64,000 nt of DNA, taken from assembly GCA_938028745.1 (NCBI GenBank), contig CALIZL010000080.1:1-64000 (forward strand), in the 5' to 3' direction. The notes under the pieces are model-generated. The model searched no databases, had not been told where the DNA came from, and saw only the letters and a list, made by a program, of their open reading frames with translations. The DNA is from an uncultured Prevotella sp. GTDB lineage: Bacteria > Bacteroidota > Bacteroidia > Bacteroidales > Bacteroidaceae. Both the position numbers and the translations under genes were made by a program. Shown here in pieces: positions 36,640-46,079 of this stretch (position 1 is the stretch's first letter; the number at the start of each line of letters is the position of its first letter).

Positions 36640-36755
36640 CTGGTCAGACTGGTCGGACAAGTCGGACAGGTCAGACCGGTCTGACTTGTCCTATTAGCCT
36701 AACGCCACCAATACATTCGGCTTAACTCCATAACTCCTTAACTCCTTAACTCCTC
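36640..36755. repeat. Shared 3'-UTR-like repeat after the PorV gene, with perfect hairpin
   Basis: The succession GGTCGGACAAGTCGGACAGG, CCTATTAGCCTAACGCCACC, GGCTTAACTCC and tandem AACTCCTT words repeats the text at 18141-18236. Within it 36664-36691 folds as GGACAGGTCAGA/TCTGACTTGTCC, a hairpin with one G-T pair, probably the operon terminator. Confidence 0.7.
36664..36691 (+). terminator. Near-perfect palindrome downstream of the PorV gene
   Basis: The 28-nt palindrome stem GGACAGGTCAGACC pairs with GGTCTGACTTGTCC. It lies 60 nt beyond the last stop codon of the operon; only a weak T-rich tail follows. Confidence 0.5.
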
Positions 36756-36788
36756 AATTCACCAATATTTGTCCGCTTTTTAGTAAAA

Positions 36789-37389
36789 ACTTTAACATTA
36801 TTACTGCCCTTTTTTCTACCAAACGTCCAACTTGCCGCAAAAAATCGATTCTTAGACGAGTTTGTTTTGGTACAAAATGGGGTTAGTCTGCGAATGATGC
36901 AAAATGAATATATATTCCAATGGAACGCCATTTGCACCAACTTTCGGGCTGCTTTCAGCTAAATATAGTGCAAAATGCCGCTAAATGCAGTGCGTTTTGG
37001 TGCTAAATGCCTTGCGTTTTGGTGTAAAACGCAGGGTAAAATGGTGCAAAACGCAAGGCAAAATGGTGCTAAATGCGAGCCAAAAAGTATAAATATGCGC
37101 TTGAAAAGTATAAATACAACCCTCTCGAATGGTTAAAAATATGGCTGAAAGGGGCAAAATGGCCATTAAGAAATGGGTTTTTGGGGGTAAAAAGTGGGTA
37201 TTTGGGCTTGGAAAATTACGAGCCGGCACCCAATCTAGAAAGGTAAAATGGTGCAAAATGCAAACAATTCCCTTAAATTTGGGGTGAAACGGGAGCGCGT
37301 TAAGCAGTAAATTGTGGCTAATTGCACGTTTTTTAGCCTTGTTTTTCGCTAGAATGGAGTGGGATAGAAGGTGTGTTTTGTAAAGAATA
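36789..37389 (+). repeat. Long intergenic repeat element, copy C
   Basis: Same orientation as A and B but more diverged: TTTAACATTATTACTGCCC at the left, AAAATCGATTCTTAGACGAG at 36841, the array, the G-rich block (37141-37205), TACGAGCCGGCACCC, and TTTTCGCTAGAATGGAGTGG then GTGTGTTTTGTAAAG at the right. It lies between the convergent PorV and PEP-binding genes. Confidence 0.9.
36971..37080 (+). repeat. 22-bp tandem array inside element C (5 units)
   Basis: Five contiguous units of exactly 22 bp alternate CAAAATG- and CGTTTTGG-type starts and share a TGCTAAATGC or TGCAAAACGC core. Confidence 0.9.
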
Positions 37390-37427
37390 TGGTAGGTTTT
37401 TGAAGTTGGTAAGCCTCGTAAAAGTAG

Positions 37428-37850
37428 ATGGGTTAGAAATTCTAGATGGGCTGGTAAATCTAGATGGGCTGGTAATCCTAGTAAATCTAGCAATTCTAGT
37501 GAATCTAGTAATTCTAGTTAATCCCGTAGTCCTAGTTAATCTAGTAACTGGTTATCCTAGCTAATCTAGTAACTAGTAATCCAAGTTATCTAGTTAATCT
37601 AGTGGTCATGGTAAATCTAGCAATCCTAGTAAATCTAGTATTTCTGGTTAATCTAGCCAGCCTAACTAAGCTAGTAAATTTGGCTCAATGGTCTTGTGCG
37701 CTTATAAACTTCCCTGTTTCCTTTTTCTCCTTGTTACTTCCCCCTTGTTACTTCCCCTCTTGTTTCTTCCCTACTTTCCCCTTTCTCCTTACTACTTTTT
37801 CTCCTTTCTACTTACTACTTTCTCTCCTTACTCCTTCCCACTTTACCTCC
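37428..37850. repeat. Low-complexity word repeats (CTAGTAAATCTAG, then CTTACTCCTT)
   Basis: From 37428 to about 37680 words such as AATCTAGTAATCCTAG recur more than twenty times. From 37700 to 37850 the plus strand is pyrimidine-rich (CTCCTTACTCCTT words). The block reaches the stop codon of the PEP-binding gene. Confidence 0.8.
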
Positions 37851-40817
37851 TTACTCCTTCCCAAAAGCAACCACTCCTTCTCCCTTCATTCCATCCATCA
37901 ATATGCGCAAAGGCTGTTCAAAGCGCACGTGCCTAACGTATTGTGTCTCTTCGATGGCGGGCATGGCATCGAGAATATCCTTGCGGAAAAGGCCATCGGG
38001 GATGTTCGTGTCTATCGTAAAGTAGCCAACACCAAAGCTAGTGAGGTTTTGAAAGAAGTGCGTTCCTTGGCTAGGGTCTATCCGATAGTTCTTCAATGCC
38101 ACCTCAACGATGACACGCGCCGCACTGATGTGCGGCCATTTAACGGGAACGCCCAACCAAAAGTCGCTCGAACCCCAACGGCCAGGCCCCACAAGAATGT
38201 AGTTTCGGTCGGTGCCCAGAAAACTGTTGTTGATGCGTTCAATTTCTTCGGCCACGCGATAGTTGTCGGCAGCCGAGAAGTTGTCGCCGTACTTAACGTA
38301 CACCACATCGGTAACGTCGTCGCTAACGCCATGTCCCAAGGTGTTGTGCGAACGTAGCAGGCACTGTGTGTCGGGTATGGCCGACAGGTCCTCGTCTAGC
38401 ATTTGTTTGGCATCTACGATGGGGCGTATTTGCAAAAGGTTGAACTCGCCCGTACGGTCGGCGTTGATGTTACAGGCAAACTCAATTTCCACAGGGCGTT
38501 TCATGGCATCCTCGCCATAGCGCATGGCCATTTGCATAATTTGCGGTAGTGGGAAAGCATCGTGCCTAAGCACGCCGCCAAAGGTGATGAGCTTGCGCCC
38601 ACCATCGTAAAGGCCATCGCGAATGATGTTGTCGTTAGCATCGTATGTGGAGGCGATGAAGTGCAACGAATGGTCGGCCTCGGCCTCCTTTACGCCCAGT
38701 TTCAGGATGTTAAAGCCGTCGTCTACGGCAAAATCGGTGTTGAGGTGTATGGTGTCGAGGGCGTAGAATTGCGCTTGTGTGTCGCGCAGAGCAATTTTCA
38801 TCTCGCTTGTTTGCAGCACTTGGTTGGGGTGATAGGGACTAACGCGCAACGTCTGACCGCCATCCACGATGTATTTGCCTAGCCCCAGAGCCAAGTTGGC
38901 AATGCCGTCTTCGGCCTGTTCGCCGCCAACGGGATAGTAATTGATGGAGCGCAACACGCCGCTGACGTTGGGATAAAATCGTCCGCCATAGTCTTTACCC
39001 ACCACGGCCTGCAAGATGACGGCCATTTTCTCTTGGTCGATAACGTTGCTTGTGGCCGACATGTAGGCCTTGGAGTCTTTATAGAACACCGATGCGTACA
39101 CGCCCTTGATGGCCGCAGCAAGCATGTGGAGCATCATTTCGGCATCTTCGGTGTAAGGAATCATGTATGTGCTGTATATTCCAGCGAATGGTTGGTAGTG
39201 CGCATCTTCGAGCAGCGAGCTGGAACGCACGGCAATGGGGCAACGCGTGGCATCGAAAAAGGTGGTGAAGTCGGCTTTAAGGCTGTCGGGAAGCTTTGCG
39301 GCGAGGAAGTGGCGAAGTATCTCGTCGTCGGTTGCATCGCTTAGGGCAATTTGGTAAAGGTTGTTCTGCTCCATAAATTGGTCGAAGAAATCCGTACACA
39401 GCACAACCGTCTTAGGAATGTGCACCTTTACGCCCGGAAAGCTGTTAAACTCTGGATGCCGCTTGATGATGTTGTCGAGAAAGGCCAGTCCGCGGCCTTT
39501 TCCACCCAGCGAGCCGTCGCCGATGCGTGCGAAGTGGGCGTAGCGGTCGAATTTCATGCGGTCGAACACGGCCACAACGCCGATGTTTTTCATGTTGCGG
39601 TAGCGCACAATGGCCTCGAAAATAATTTGTCGGTGTGCGTCAACATCCTTTAATTTCTCCCATGTTACGCCTTTGAGGAAGGCCGAAACGGGGAAAATGG
39701 CCCTTGCCGAAAGCCAACGGCTAACGTGGTTGCGGCTGATGTGGAAGAGCATCGAGTCGTAGGGGATGTTGAAAATGTTGTCTTGCAGCTGTTTAAGCGA
39801 GGCGATGCGTGCCACCTCCTTACGCGTTTTGGGGTCGCGGAAGATGAAATCGCCAAAGCCCATGTGCTCTTCCATGAGGTGGCGCAGGTCGATACTCATC
39901 TTCTTCGAGTTCTTGTCTACAAAGCGAAATCCCTCTTTCTCGGCCTTTTCGCGGTTGTTTGTTTCGGAGCTTTCCAGGATGAGCGGCACAAACTCGTCGC
40001 GGCGGCGTATCTCGCGCAACAGCTTGATGCCCGCCTCGGGGTCCTTTACGCCGTCTTTGGGAAAGCGTACGTCACTGATGACGCCCAAAATGTTGTCGGC
40101 GTATTTGTTGTAGTATTCCATCGCCTCTTCGTATGTTCGGGCGAGAACCACTTTGGGTCGGCCTCGCATTCGCAAAGCGGCCGCTTGACGGTTAAGGGCC
40201 TCGGTGGATATGCGCTTGCTATGAACGAGGATGTAGCTGTACAGGTTGGGGAGGATGGAGGAGTAGAAGCGTATGCTGTCTTCAACCAGCAAAATCATCT
40301 GCACGCCGCCTTCCTTGGTGTCGTGTTCCACGTTCATCTTGTCTTCGATAAGCTTGATGATGGAGAGAATGAGGTTGGTATTGCCCAACCAACAAAACAC
40401 GTAGTCGAAGATGCTGAGGTCTTCGTCTTGCATTCGGCGCGTTATGCCGTGCGAAAATGGCGTAAGCACCACGCAAGGCACCAGTGGGAAACGCTCTTTT
40501 ACGGCATGCGCCACGGCAAATGCGTCGTTGTCGGCATTGCCGGGCATGCAGATAATGAGGTCTACGCTAACGCTTTGCATCACCTCTTCGGCCTCTTCAA
40601 CGGTGCTAACCTGCTTGAATGTGGGCGGATAGCGCAGTCCTAGTTCAACATATTCGTTATACATCTTCTCGTCGATGCGGCCATCGTCTTCCAACATAAA
40701 GGCATCGTAGGGGTTGGCCACGATGAGCACATTATATATACGGTGCTTCATCAGGTCGATGAAGTTAACGTCTTTCAGTAGAATGTCGTTCCACTCTTGT
40801 GGTATCTTGTTGTCCAT
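37851..40817 (-). CDS. PEP/pyruvate-binding (PPDK N-terminal-type) protein with receiver-like N-terminal region (988 aa)
   Basis: This large cytosolic protein is common in Bacteroidetes and often labelled PEP synthase-like. Residues ~25-330 contain two response-regulator-like segments (YNVLIVANPYDAFMLEDDGR; QMILLVEDSIRFYSSILPNL, then GVISDVRFPKDG). From about residue 430 a PPDK/PEP-synthase ATP-grasp region follows: GDGSLGGKGRGLAFLDNI, CPIAVRSSSLLEDAHYQPFA, GRFYPNVSGVLRSI and EFNLLQIRPIV. The phosphohistidine and PEP/pyruvate TIM-barrel domains of true PEP synthase are not seen, so ordinary PEP synthesis is unlikely. The role is unknown, possibly regulatory phosphotransfer. It is monocistronic with a consensus promoter. 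Confidence 0.85.
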   Translation of the reverse strand: MDNKIPQEWNDILLKDVNFIDLMKHRIYNVLIVANPYDAFMLEDDGRIDEKMYNEYVELGLRYPPTFKQVSTVEEAEEVMQSVSVDLIICMPGNADNDAFAVAHAVKERFPLVPCVVLTPFSHGITRRMQDEDLSIFDYVFCWLGNTNLILSIIKLIEDKMNVEHDTKEGGVQMILLVEDSIRFYSSILPNLYSYILVHSKRISTEALNRQAAALRMRGRPKVVLARTYEEAMEYYNKYADNILGVISDVRFPKDGVKDPEAGIKLLREIRRRDEFVPLILESSETNNREKAEKEGFRFVDKNSKKMSIDLRHLMEEHMGFGDFIFRDPKTRKEVARIASLKQLQDNIFNIPYDSMLFHISRNHVSRWLSARAIFPVSAFLKGVTWEKLKDVDAHRQIIFEAIVRYRNMKNIGVVAVFDRMKFDRYAHFARIGDGSLGGKGRGLAFLDNIIKRHPEFNSFPGVKVHIPKTVVLCTDFFDQFMEQNNLYQIALSDATDDEILRHFLAAKLPDSLKADFTTFFDATRCPIAVRSSSLLEDAHYQPFAGIYSTYMIPYTEDAEMMLHMLAAAIKGVYASVFYKDSKAYMSATSNVIDQEKMAVILQAVVGKDYGGRFYPNVSGVLRSINYYPVGGEQAEDGIANLALGLGKYIVDGGQTLRVSPYHPNQVLQTSEMKIALRDTQAQFYALDTIHLNTDFAVDDGFNILKLGVKEAEADHSLHFIASTYDANDNIIRDGLYDGGRKLITFGGVLRHDAFPLPQIMQMAMRYGEDAMKRPVEIEFACNINADRTGEFNLLQIRPIVDAKQMLDEDLSAIPDTQCLLRSHNTLGHGVSDDVTDVVYVKYGDNFSAADNYRVAEEIERINNSFLGTDRNYILVGPGRWGSSDFWLGVPVKWPHISAARVIVEVALKNYRIDPSQGTHFFQNLTSFGVGYFTIDTNIPDGLFRKDILDAMPAIEETQYVRHVRFEQPLRILMDGMKGEGVVAFGKE

Positions 40818-40894
40818 ATCGTTCTGTCTTTATGTTTTTAGTATGTGGCCCAGAGGCGCAACGCTTGCCGTTTGCTTTGCCGTTAGCGGCCATA

Positions 40895-40926
40895 CAAAAT
40901 TAAAGTAATAGGCCCGAACGCCCAAA
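40895..40926 (-). promoter_or_regulatory. Promoter of the PEP/pyruvate-binding gene
   Basis: Minus-strand TTTG (40926-40923), 20 nt, TAATTTTG (40902-40895); leader about 70 nt. Confidence 0.75.
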
Positions 40927-41134
40927 ACATTTTGGGATAAGTTGCGCATTGTTCTGAAAATAGCGAGTAAACACGATAAAATGAACGACAAATAAAACGT
41001 AAAAACAGGAAGAAATGGAAATATTTCAAATTGCAAAAAGAAAGAAAGTGTGCGCGAAAACATTGCATTTTGGTTATATTTTTATTCGTTTTTTACCTGA
41101 TAATAGGAAAAAACATCGTTTTAATTGCAAAATA

Positions 41135-41166
41135 TTTGGCAGACGTTTAAATTTTTCATAGCTTTG
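41135..41166 (+). promoter_or_regulatory. Promoter of the third susCD operon
   Basis: TTTG (41135-41138), exactly 20 nt, TAGCTTTG (41159-41166). The start codon at 41284 lies about 110 nt further on. Confidence 0.82.
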
Positions 41167-41283
41167 CAATATTCATTAAACGCTTGAATTAGAACATAAG
41201 GCATTTGGCCATCCTTCTACGCTGAATAATCAACATGCAATCATAAAGTGTTGTTTTTAATAATAACTAATGAGAGAAATTTT

Positions 41284-44200
41284 ATGGGAAAAAGGTTTAC
41301 TATGCTATTGGCCGGCCTCTTCTTGTGTATGGGAGCGGCCTTGGCTCAAATGAAAATCTCAGGAACAGTAATCAGTTCGGAAGACGGACAGCCAGTGATT
41401 GGCGCCTCTGTCGTTGTTACTGGCACAGGTCAGGGAACGGTTACCAATCTCGAAGGACAGTTTACGCTTACCGTACCCGAACGTGCTAAGCTGCATATAT
41501 CTTCGGCAGGCATGAAAGCTGTGGACGTAACAGCAAAGGATAACATGCGTGTTGTGCTCGAACCACTGAACACTACGTTGGGCGAAGTGGTGGTTACGGC
41601 GATGGGCATTAAGCGTTCGGCCAAGGCGTTGGGCTTTTCGGCCACGGCTGTTAAGGGCGACGAGATTGCCGCGGCGCGCACCAACGACATCATGTCGAGC
41701 CTTGCAGGTAAGGTGGCGGGCGTGCAAATATCCAGTTCTTCGTCAGACCCAGGCTCGTCTAAGTCGGTTATCGTGCGTGGTATCAGTTCGTTGGGCAGCA
41801 CCAATCAGCCGCTATACGTTATCGATGGCGTGCCGCTTAACAACAGCACGGTATCTACCGACAGGGACTTGAACCGCGGTTACGACTTTGGTAACGGTGC
41901 TAGTGCCGTGAATCCCGACGACGTGGAGAGCATGACCATCCTTAAAGGAGCGGCTGCAACGGCCCTGTATGGTAGCCGAGCCGCCAACGGTGTTATCCTT
42001 ATCACCACCAAGACGGGTAAGAAAGCCCAAAGGGGACTGGGCATAGAGTATAACGGAGGCATGCAGTGGGAAACGCTGTTGCGCCTGCCGCAGATGCAAA
42101 ACGACTTTGGTATGGGTTGGTATGGCAACAAAACCGACAACGAGAACGGCTCTTGGGGGCCGCGTTTCGATGGTTCGTGGTTGCGTTACGGAGCGGTTTA
42201 CGAAGGCACACAGAACTTTAAGAGTTACGTGCCGATAAAAAACAACGTGCGCGATTTCTTCGACACGGGCTATCGGTATAGCAATAGCGTGTCGCTTAAT
42301 GGAGCAACAGACGTGAGCAACTTCTTCCTCAGCCTGTCGCAGATAAGCCAAGACGGCATCATACCCACCAATGCCGACAGCTATAACAAGTACACGTTCT
42401 CGGCAAGGGCAAGCCACAAGGTGAATAACCTCACGTTTAGCACGTCGCTTAACTATGCTTATCAACGCAACAACTTCGTGTCTACGGGGCAGAAGTCGAG
42501 CTCGATGTACAACAATGTGATGCAAACGCCGCGCGACATCAGCCTCGTTGAGCTGAAAGACCTGAACAACCCCTTCAACACACCGGGTTATTACTATACA
42601 CCTTATGGTGTAACCAATCCCTATTACGTGCTCAACAACTTTAAGAACGAGTTTGAAAGCGAGCGTTTCTATGGCAAGCTGCAACTGGATTACGACTTCT
42701 TGAAGTATTTTAAGCTTACCTATCGCTTCGGACTTGACACAAGTACCGAGCATCACGATATGGGCGAACCCAACATGTCGACCCTGTTTAAGGGCACACC
42801 CAACTGGGAAGACGCCTTGCGTAGCCTCACGGGGCGAGTGAGCGAGCAAACAACACGCCGCCGAGAGATAAACCAAGACCTGCTGGTTACGTTCGACAAA
42901 GACCTTACCGACAGTTGGCACGTCAACGTATTAGTGGGATTTAACGGCAACGAACGCAAGTACAGCTACCAGAGTTCGGAGATAACGAACCTCACCATAC
43001 CCACTTGGCTCAACCTTGCCAACACTGCCGACAAGCCTACGATAAAGAGTTACCAGCGCACTCAGCGGCTGATGGGCGCGTTGGGACAAGCCGAGGTGGC
43101 GTTTAAAAACATGGTTTACCTCACGCTTACGGCCCGAAACGACTGGTCGTCAACGCTTCCGCGCGGCAGCCGCTCGTATTTTTACCCAGGCGCAACGGCC
43201 AGTTGGATATTTTCGGAGGTGCTTCCGGAGAACGTAAAGAAGACAGTTAACTACGCCAAACTGCGTGCAGCATGGGGAAAGACGGGCAACGACGCCTTGC
43301 CTTACATGGTAAACACCATCTATCCGCAAGGTTCGGCCAGCAGTAGCGGGTGGGCAACAAGTAAGTTCCCCTTCACCAATGGCGGTTGGAACGCCTATAC
43401 CGTGGGCAATACGCTTGGTGGCAGCACGCTAAGTCCTGAGATGACCACCGAGTTCGAAGTGGGACTTAACATGGCTTTCCTTGCCAACAGGCTCAGTTTC
43501 GACGCATCGTTCTACAACCGAACCAGCGACCACCAGATATTTAGCCTCGACATGGATGCCGCATCAGGCTATCTTTACCAGAATATGAACCTGGGTGAGA
43601 TACGTAACCGCGGCGTTGAACTCGTTGTTAGCGGCACACCCGTGAAGCTGAAAGACTTTGCTTGGGACGTTACTTGGAACTTCACCAAGAACTGGAGCAA
43701 GGTAATCAGCCTGCCCGAAGAGCTAGGCGGCGAGTCGTCTATCTACGGATTGACTGGCGGAACGGGCCTTTACGCCAAAGTGGGAGAAGAACTTGGCGTG
43801 TTTAAGGCTTACGTGCCGCTGCGCGATCCCGCTACGGGGAAAGTCGTTGTCGACAACCAAGGCCTACCCGTCCGCAATCCCAAGCAGCAAATCGTGGGTA
43901 GTATGAACTACAAGTACACAATGGGCATCAACAATACCTTTACTTATAAGGGCGTTAGCCTTTCGGTAGACGTGGACATTCGCCAAGGTGGAAAGATGTT
44001 CTCGCGCACCAAGAACGTAACTTACTTTACAGGAAACGCCATGCAAACGGCCTACAACAGCCGTAACCCGTGGATAATACCCAATACCGTGGTGCAGAAT
44101 GGAACAGATGCACAAGGCAAGCCTGTGTATGTTGACAACAACACGCCGCTCAATGCCACGAGCATCTATAAGTTCTGGGACGATGGCGGCTTGGAAATGG

Positions 44201-44472
44201 GAGCGGGCGACCTTATCGACAAGTCGTACATTAAGTTGCGCGCAATAACCCTTAGTTGGGCCTTACCCAAGAAGTGGCTGGCCAATACCTTCCTCACCGA
44301 TGTGCGCCTGTCGGCATTTGGAAACAACCTCTTCCTTTGGACACCGGCAGAGAATACCTTTGTAGATCCTGAGCTAACATCATTCGGCAACGACTTGCGA
44401 GGCAATTTCGGCGAGTGGTCGGCCAATCCAAGCTCGCGAAAGTTCGGCTTCAACGTTTCTGTTAAATTCTAA
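41284..44472 (+). CDS. SusC/RagA-family TonB-dependent transporter (1062 aa)
   Basis: Met at 41284 starts a signal peptide (MGKRFTMLLAGLFLCMGAAL, cleavage near AQ); the longer frame from 41248 lacks one. Then come a carboxypeptidase-like domain (ISGTVISSEDGQPVIGASVV), plug (LGEVVVTAMGIKRSAKALGF; LKGAAATALYGSRAANGV) and barrel ending FGFNVSVKF. The accompanying two lipoproteins recall the Bacteroides thetaiotaomicron BT_2261-2264 set, a SusCD complex reported with bound peptides; I infer peptide import. Confidence 0.95.
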   Translation: MGKRFTMLLAGLFLCMGAALAQMKISGTVISSEDGQPVIGASVVVTGTGQGTVTNLEGQFTLTVPERAKLHISSAGMKAVDVTAKDNMRVVLEPLNTTLGEVVVTAMGIKRSAKALGFSATAVKGDEIAAARTNDIMSSLAGKVAGVQISSSSSDPGSSKSVIVRGISSLGSTNQPLYVIDGVPLNNSTVSTDRDLNRGYDFGNGASAVNPDDVESMTILKGAAATALYGSRAANGVILITTKTGKKAQRGLGIEYNGGMQWETLLRLPQMQNDFGMGWYGNKTDNENGSWGPRFDGSWLRYGAVYEGTQNFKSYVPIKNNVRDFFDTGYRYSNSVSLNGATDVSNFFLSLSQISQDGIIPTNADSYNKYTFSARASHKVNNLTFSTSLNYAYQRNNFVSTGQKSSSMYNNVMQTPRDISLVELKDLNNPFNTPGYYYTPYGVTNPYYVLNNFKNEFESERFYGKLQLDYDFLKYFKLTYRFGLDTSTEHHDMGEPNMSTLFKGTPNWEDALRSLTGRVSEQTTRRREINQDLLVTFDKDLTDSWHVNVLVGFNGNERKYSYQSSEITNLTIPTWLNLANTADKPTIKSYQRTQRLMGALGQAEVAFKNMVYLTLTARNDWSSTLPRGSRSYFYPGATASWIFSEVLPENVKKTVNYAKLRAAWGKTGNDALPYMVNTIYPQGSASSSGWATSKFPFTNGGWNAYTVGNTLGGSTLSPEMTTEFEVGLNMAFLANRLSFDASFYNRTSDHQIFSLDMDAASGYLYQNMNLGEIRNRGVELVVSGTPVKLKDFAWDVTWNFTKNWSKVISLPEELGGESSIYGLTGGTGLYAKVGEELGVFKAYVPLRDPATGKVVVDNQGLPVRNPKQQIVGSMNYKYTMGINNTFTYKGVSLSVDVDIRQGGKMFSRTKNVTYFTGNAMQTAYNSRNPWIIPNTVVQNGTDAQGKPVYVDNNTPLNATSIYKFWDDGGLEMGAGDLIDKSYIKLRAITLSWALPKKWLANTFLTDVRLSAFGNNLFLWTPAENTFVDPELTSFGNDLRGNFGEWSANPSSRKFGFNVSVKF

Positions 44473-44481
44473 ACCCGCAGC

Positions 44482-45981
44482 ATGATGAAAAAGATAACAA
44501 TACTGGCAGCACTCGCAACGATGGTGTTGAGCGGCTGCAACCTCGACATAAACGACGATCCCAACTACCCGTCGGAGGCACAGGTAACGCCTGAAAAGTT
44601 GTTCCCGTCTGCCGAGAACGCTATCGCCGACGTGTTGGGCGACCAGATGTTCACCTACTCGGGCTTCTTCTCGCAGTACTTCGACCAACGTCCCGAACAG
44701 AACCAATACAACAATCTGGCTGAATTGCACCTTGATGAAGGTAGCAATCTCTTCGACCGGTGTTACCAAACGCTTTATGCCGGCGCACTGAAAGACTTGC
44801 AAGAGGTGATGGCGAAGAGCCCCAACAAGGCCGACCACTACGCTTGCACGGTGCTAAGGGTATGGGCATACCAGCTGCTTGTCGACAATATGAGCGATGC
44901 GCCTTACTCTGAAACGCTGAAAGGCAAGGCTAACCCAACGCCTAAATGGGAAGATGGTAAGACGGTTCTCTTGGGAGTGCTAGACGAACTGGACAAGGCT
45001 GAGGCTAACATCGGCGGTGAAAGCATGACCGTAGACGACCCAATGATGAATAAGAAGTTAAGCCAATGGAAAGGATTTGCCAATGCTTTGCGCCTGCGCA
45101 TCTACATGCGCTTCATAGATGGCGGGGTAGATGTGGCCAACTATACGCAAAAGGCGAAAGACTTGGTGGCTGCCAACGCTTTCTTCAAGGGCAACGTGGC
45201 CTACGATGTGTATTCGCCCGTACAAAATCAGTTTAACCCTTGGTACGGCTCCATATTTGCATTGGGCGCCAACAACTATGTAGCGGCTTATCCTTTGGTG
45301 GAGTATTACAGCGATACCGACGACCCGCGCATTGCCTATGCCATAAACGTAACCGCTACGACGGGTAGCTATGTAGGCCAATTGCCTGGCGCAAAAACTA
45401 CGATGAAAGAATGGAGAAACAACCAAGATTGGAAAAATAAACACGTCAGCTCCATCAAAATTCAAGTTATGAAGGCGCAACCCGTCTTTGCCTTTACCCA
45501 AAGCGAACTGCAATTTTTGTTGGCCGAAGTGCAGCTGAGGTTTAACAACGATGCAGCCAAAGCCAAAACATGCTATGAGGAAGCGGTGAAGGCAGACTTC
45601 GAATCGCGAAACTTGACAAAAGAAAAAGCAACAGCTTTCTTGGCGAACGACAAAGTGAAGTTCGACGGAAAGAGCGTTGAGGAGCAGCTGCAACTTATAT
45701 ATATGCAAAAGTGGGCCGCATTCTTTATGCGCAACCACATGGAAGCATGGTCCGAAATAAGGCGCACCAACGTGCCGCAAACCAGTAAGTTTACCGCCAA
45801 ACAGGTGTTTGAGGGCGAAGCCTACACCCCCGGCAACCTCATTGTGCCGGCCGTTAACCACATTCAAGTAGGCGGTTTGGCCAAGCGCGTGCCTTATCCT
45901 AACCACGCCCGAAGGCTTAACCCAACGCAAACGCCGCCTGAAAAGAAACTGAGCGACCCTGTTTTCTGGGATGTTAAATGA
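44482..45981 (+). CDS. SusD-like outer-membrane lipoprotein, DINDDPN type (499 aa)
   Basis: Lipobox VLSGC leads into NLDINDDPNYP, the signature of the SusD-like_2 branch. The pattern FSQYFDQRPEQNQYNNLAEL, RVWAYQLLVDNMSDAPYSE, KLSQWKGFANALRLRIYMRF, FTQSELQFLLAEVQLRF and WSEIRRTNVPQTSK is typical. It pairs with the preceding SusC, 9 nt away. Met 2 at 44485 is equally possible. Confidence 0.94.
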   Translation: MMKKITILAALATMVLSGCNLDINDDPNYPSEAQVTPEKLFPSAENAIADVLGDQMFTYSGFFSQYFDQRPEQNQYNNLAELHLDEGSNLFDRCYQTLYAGALKDLQEVMAKSPNKADHYACTVLRVWAYQLLVDNMSDAPYSETLKGKANPTPKWEDGKTVLLGVLDELDKAEANIGGESMTVDDPMMNKKLSQWKGFANALRLRIYMRFIDGGVDVANYTQKAKDLVAANAFFKGNVAYDVYSPVQNQFNPWYGSIFALGANNYVAAYPLVEYYSDTDDPRIAYAINVTATTGSYVGQLPGAKTTMKEWRNNQDWKNKHVSSIKIQVMKAQPVFAFTQSELQFLLAEVQLRFNNDAAKAKTCYEEAVKADFESRNLTKEKATAFLANDKVKFDGKSVEEQLQLIYMQKWAAFFMRNHMEAWSEIRRTNVPQTSKFTAKQVFEGEAYTPGNLIVPAVNHIQVGGLAKRVPYPNHARRLNPTQTPPEKKLSDPVFWDVK

Positions 45982-45984
45982 TAT

Positions 45985-46043
45985 GAGGCCTTTGTCCCAG
46001 CCCCTCACTCTCTGCGCAGAGGGCGAGGGCTTTGGATGAGGCT
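45985..46043 (-). repeat. Diverged palindrome-family hairpin between susD and the next lipoprotein
   Basis: AGCCCCTCACTCTC faces GAGGGCGAGGGCT around CTGCGCAG, flanked by TGAGGCC and GGATGAGGC. It resembles the CCTCACCCCC palindromes and could lower expression of the two downstream lipoprotein genes. Confidence 0.5.
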
Positions 46044-46079
46044 AAACACCTTATTATATAACGTATAAACTGCAAAACA

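Noticed and set aside
37851..40817. Annotation as phosphoenolpyruvate synthase (ppsA)
   Set aside because: Only the nucleotide-binding part is recognisable; phosphohistidine and PEP-binding domains are not seen.
41812..42921. Long antisense frame (369 codons) over the third susC
   Set aside because: Shadow of a well-supported TonB-dependent transporter gene; no start context or recognisable domain.
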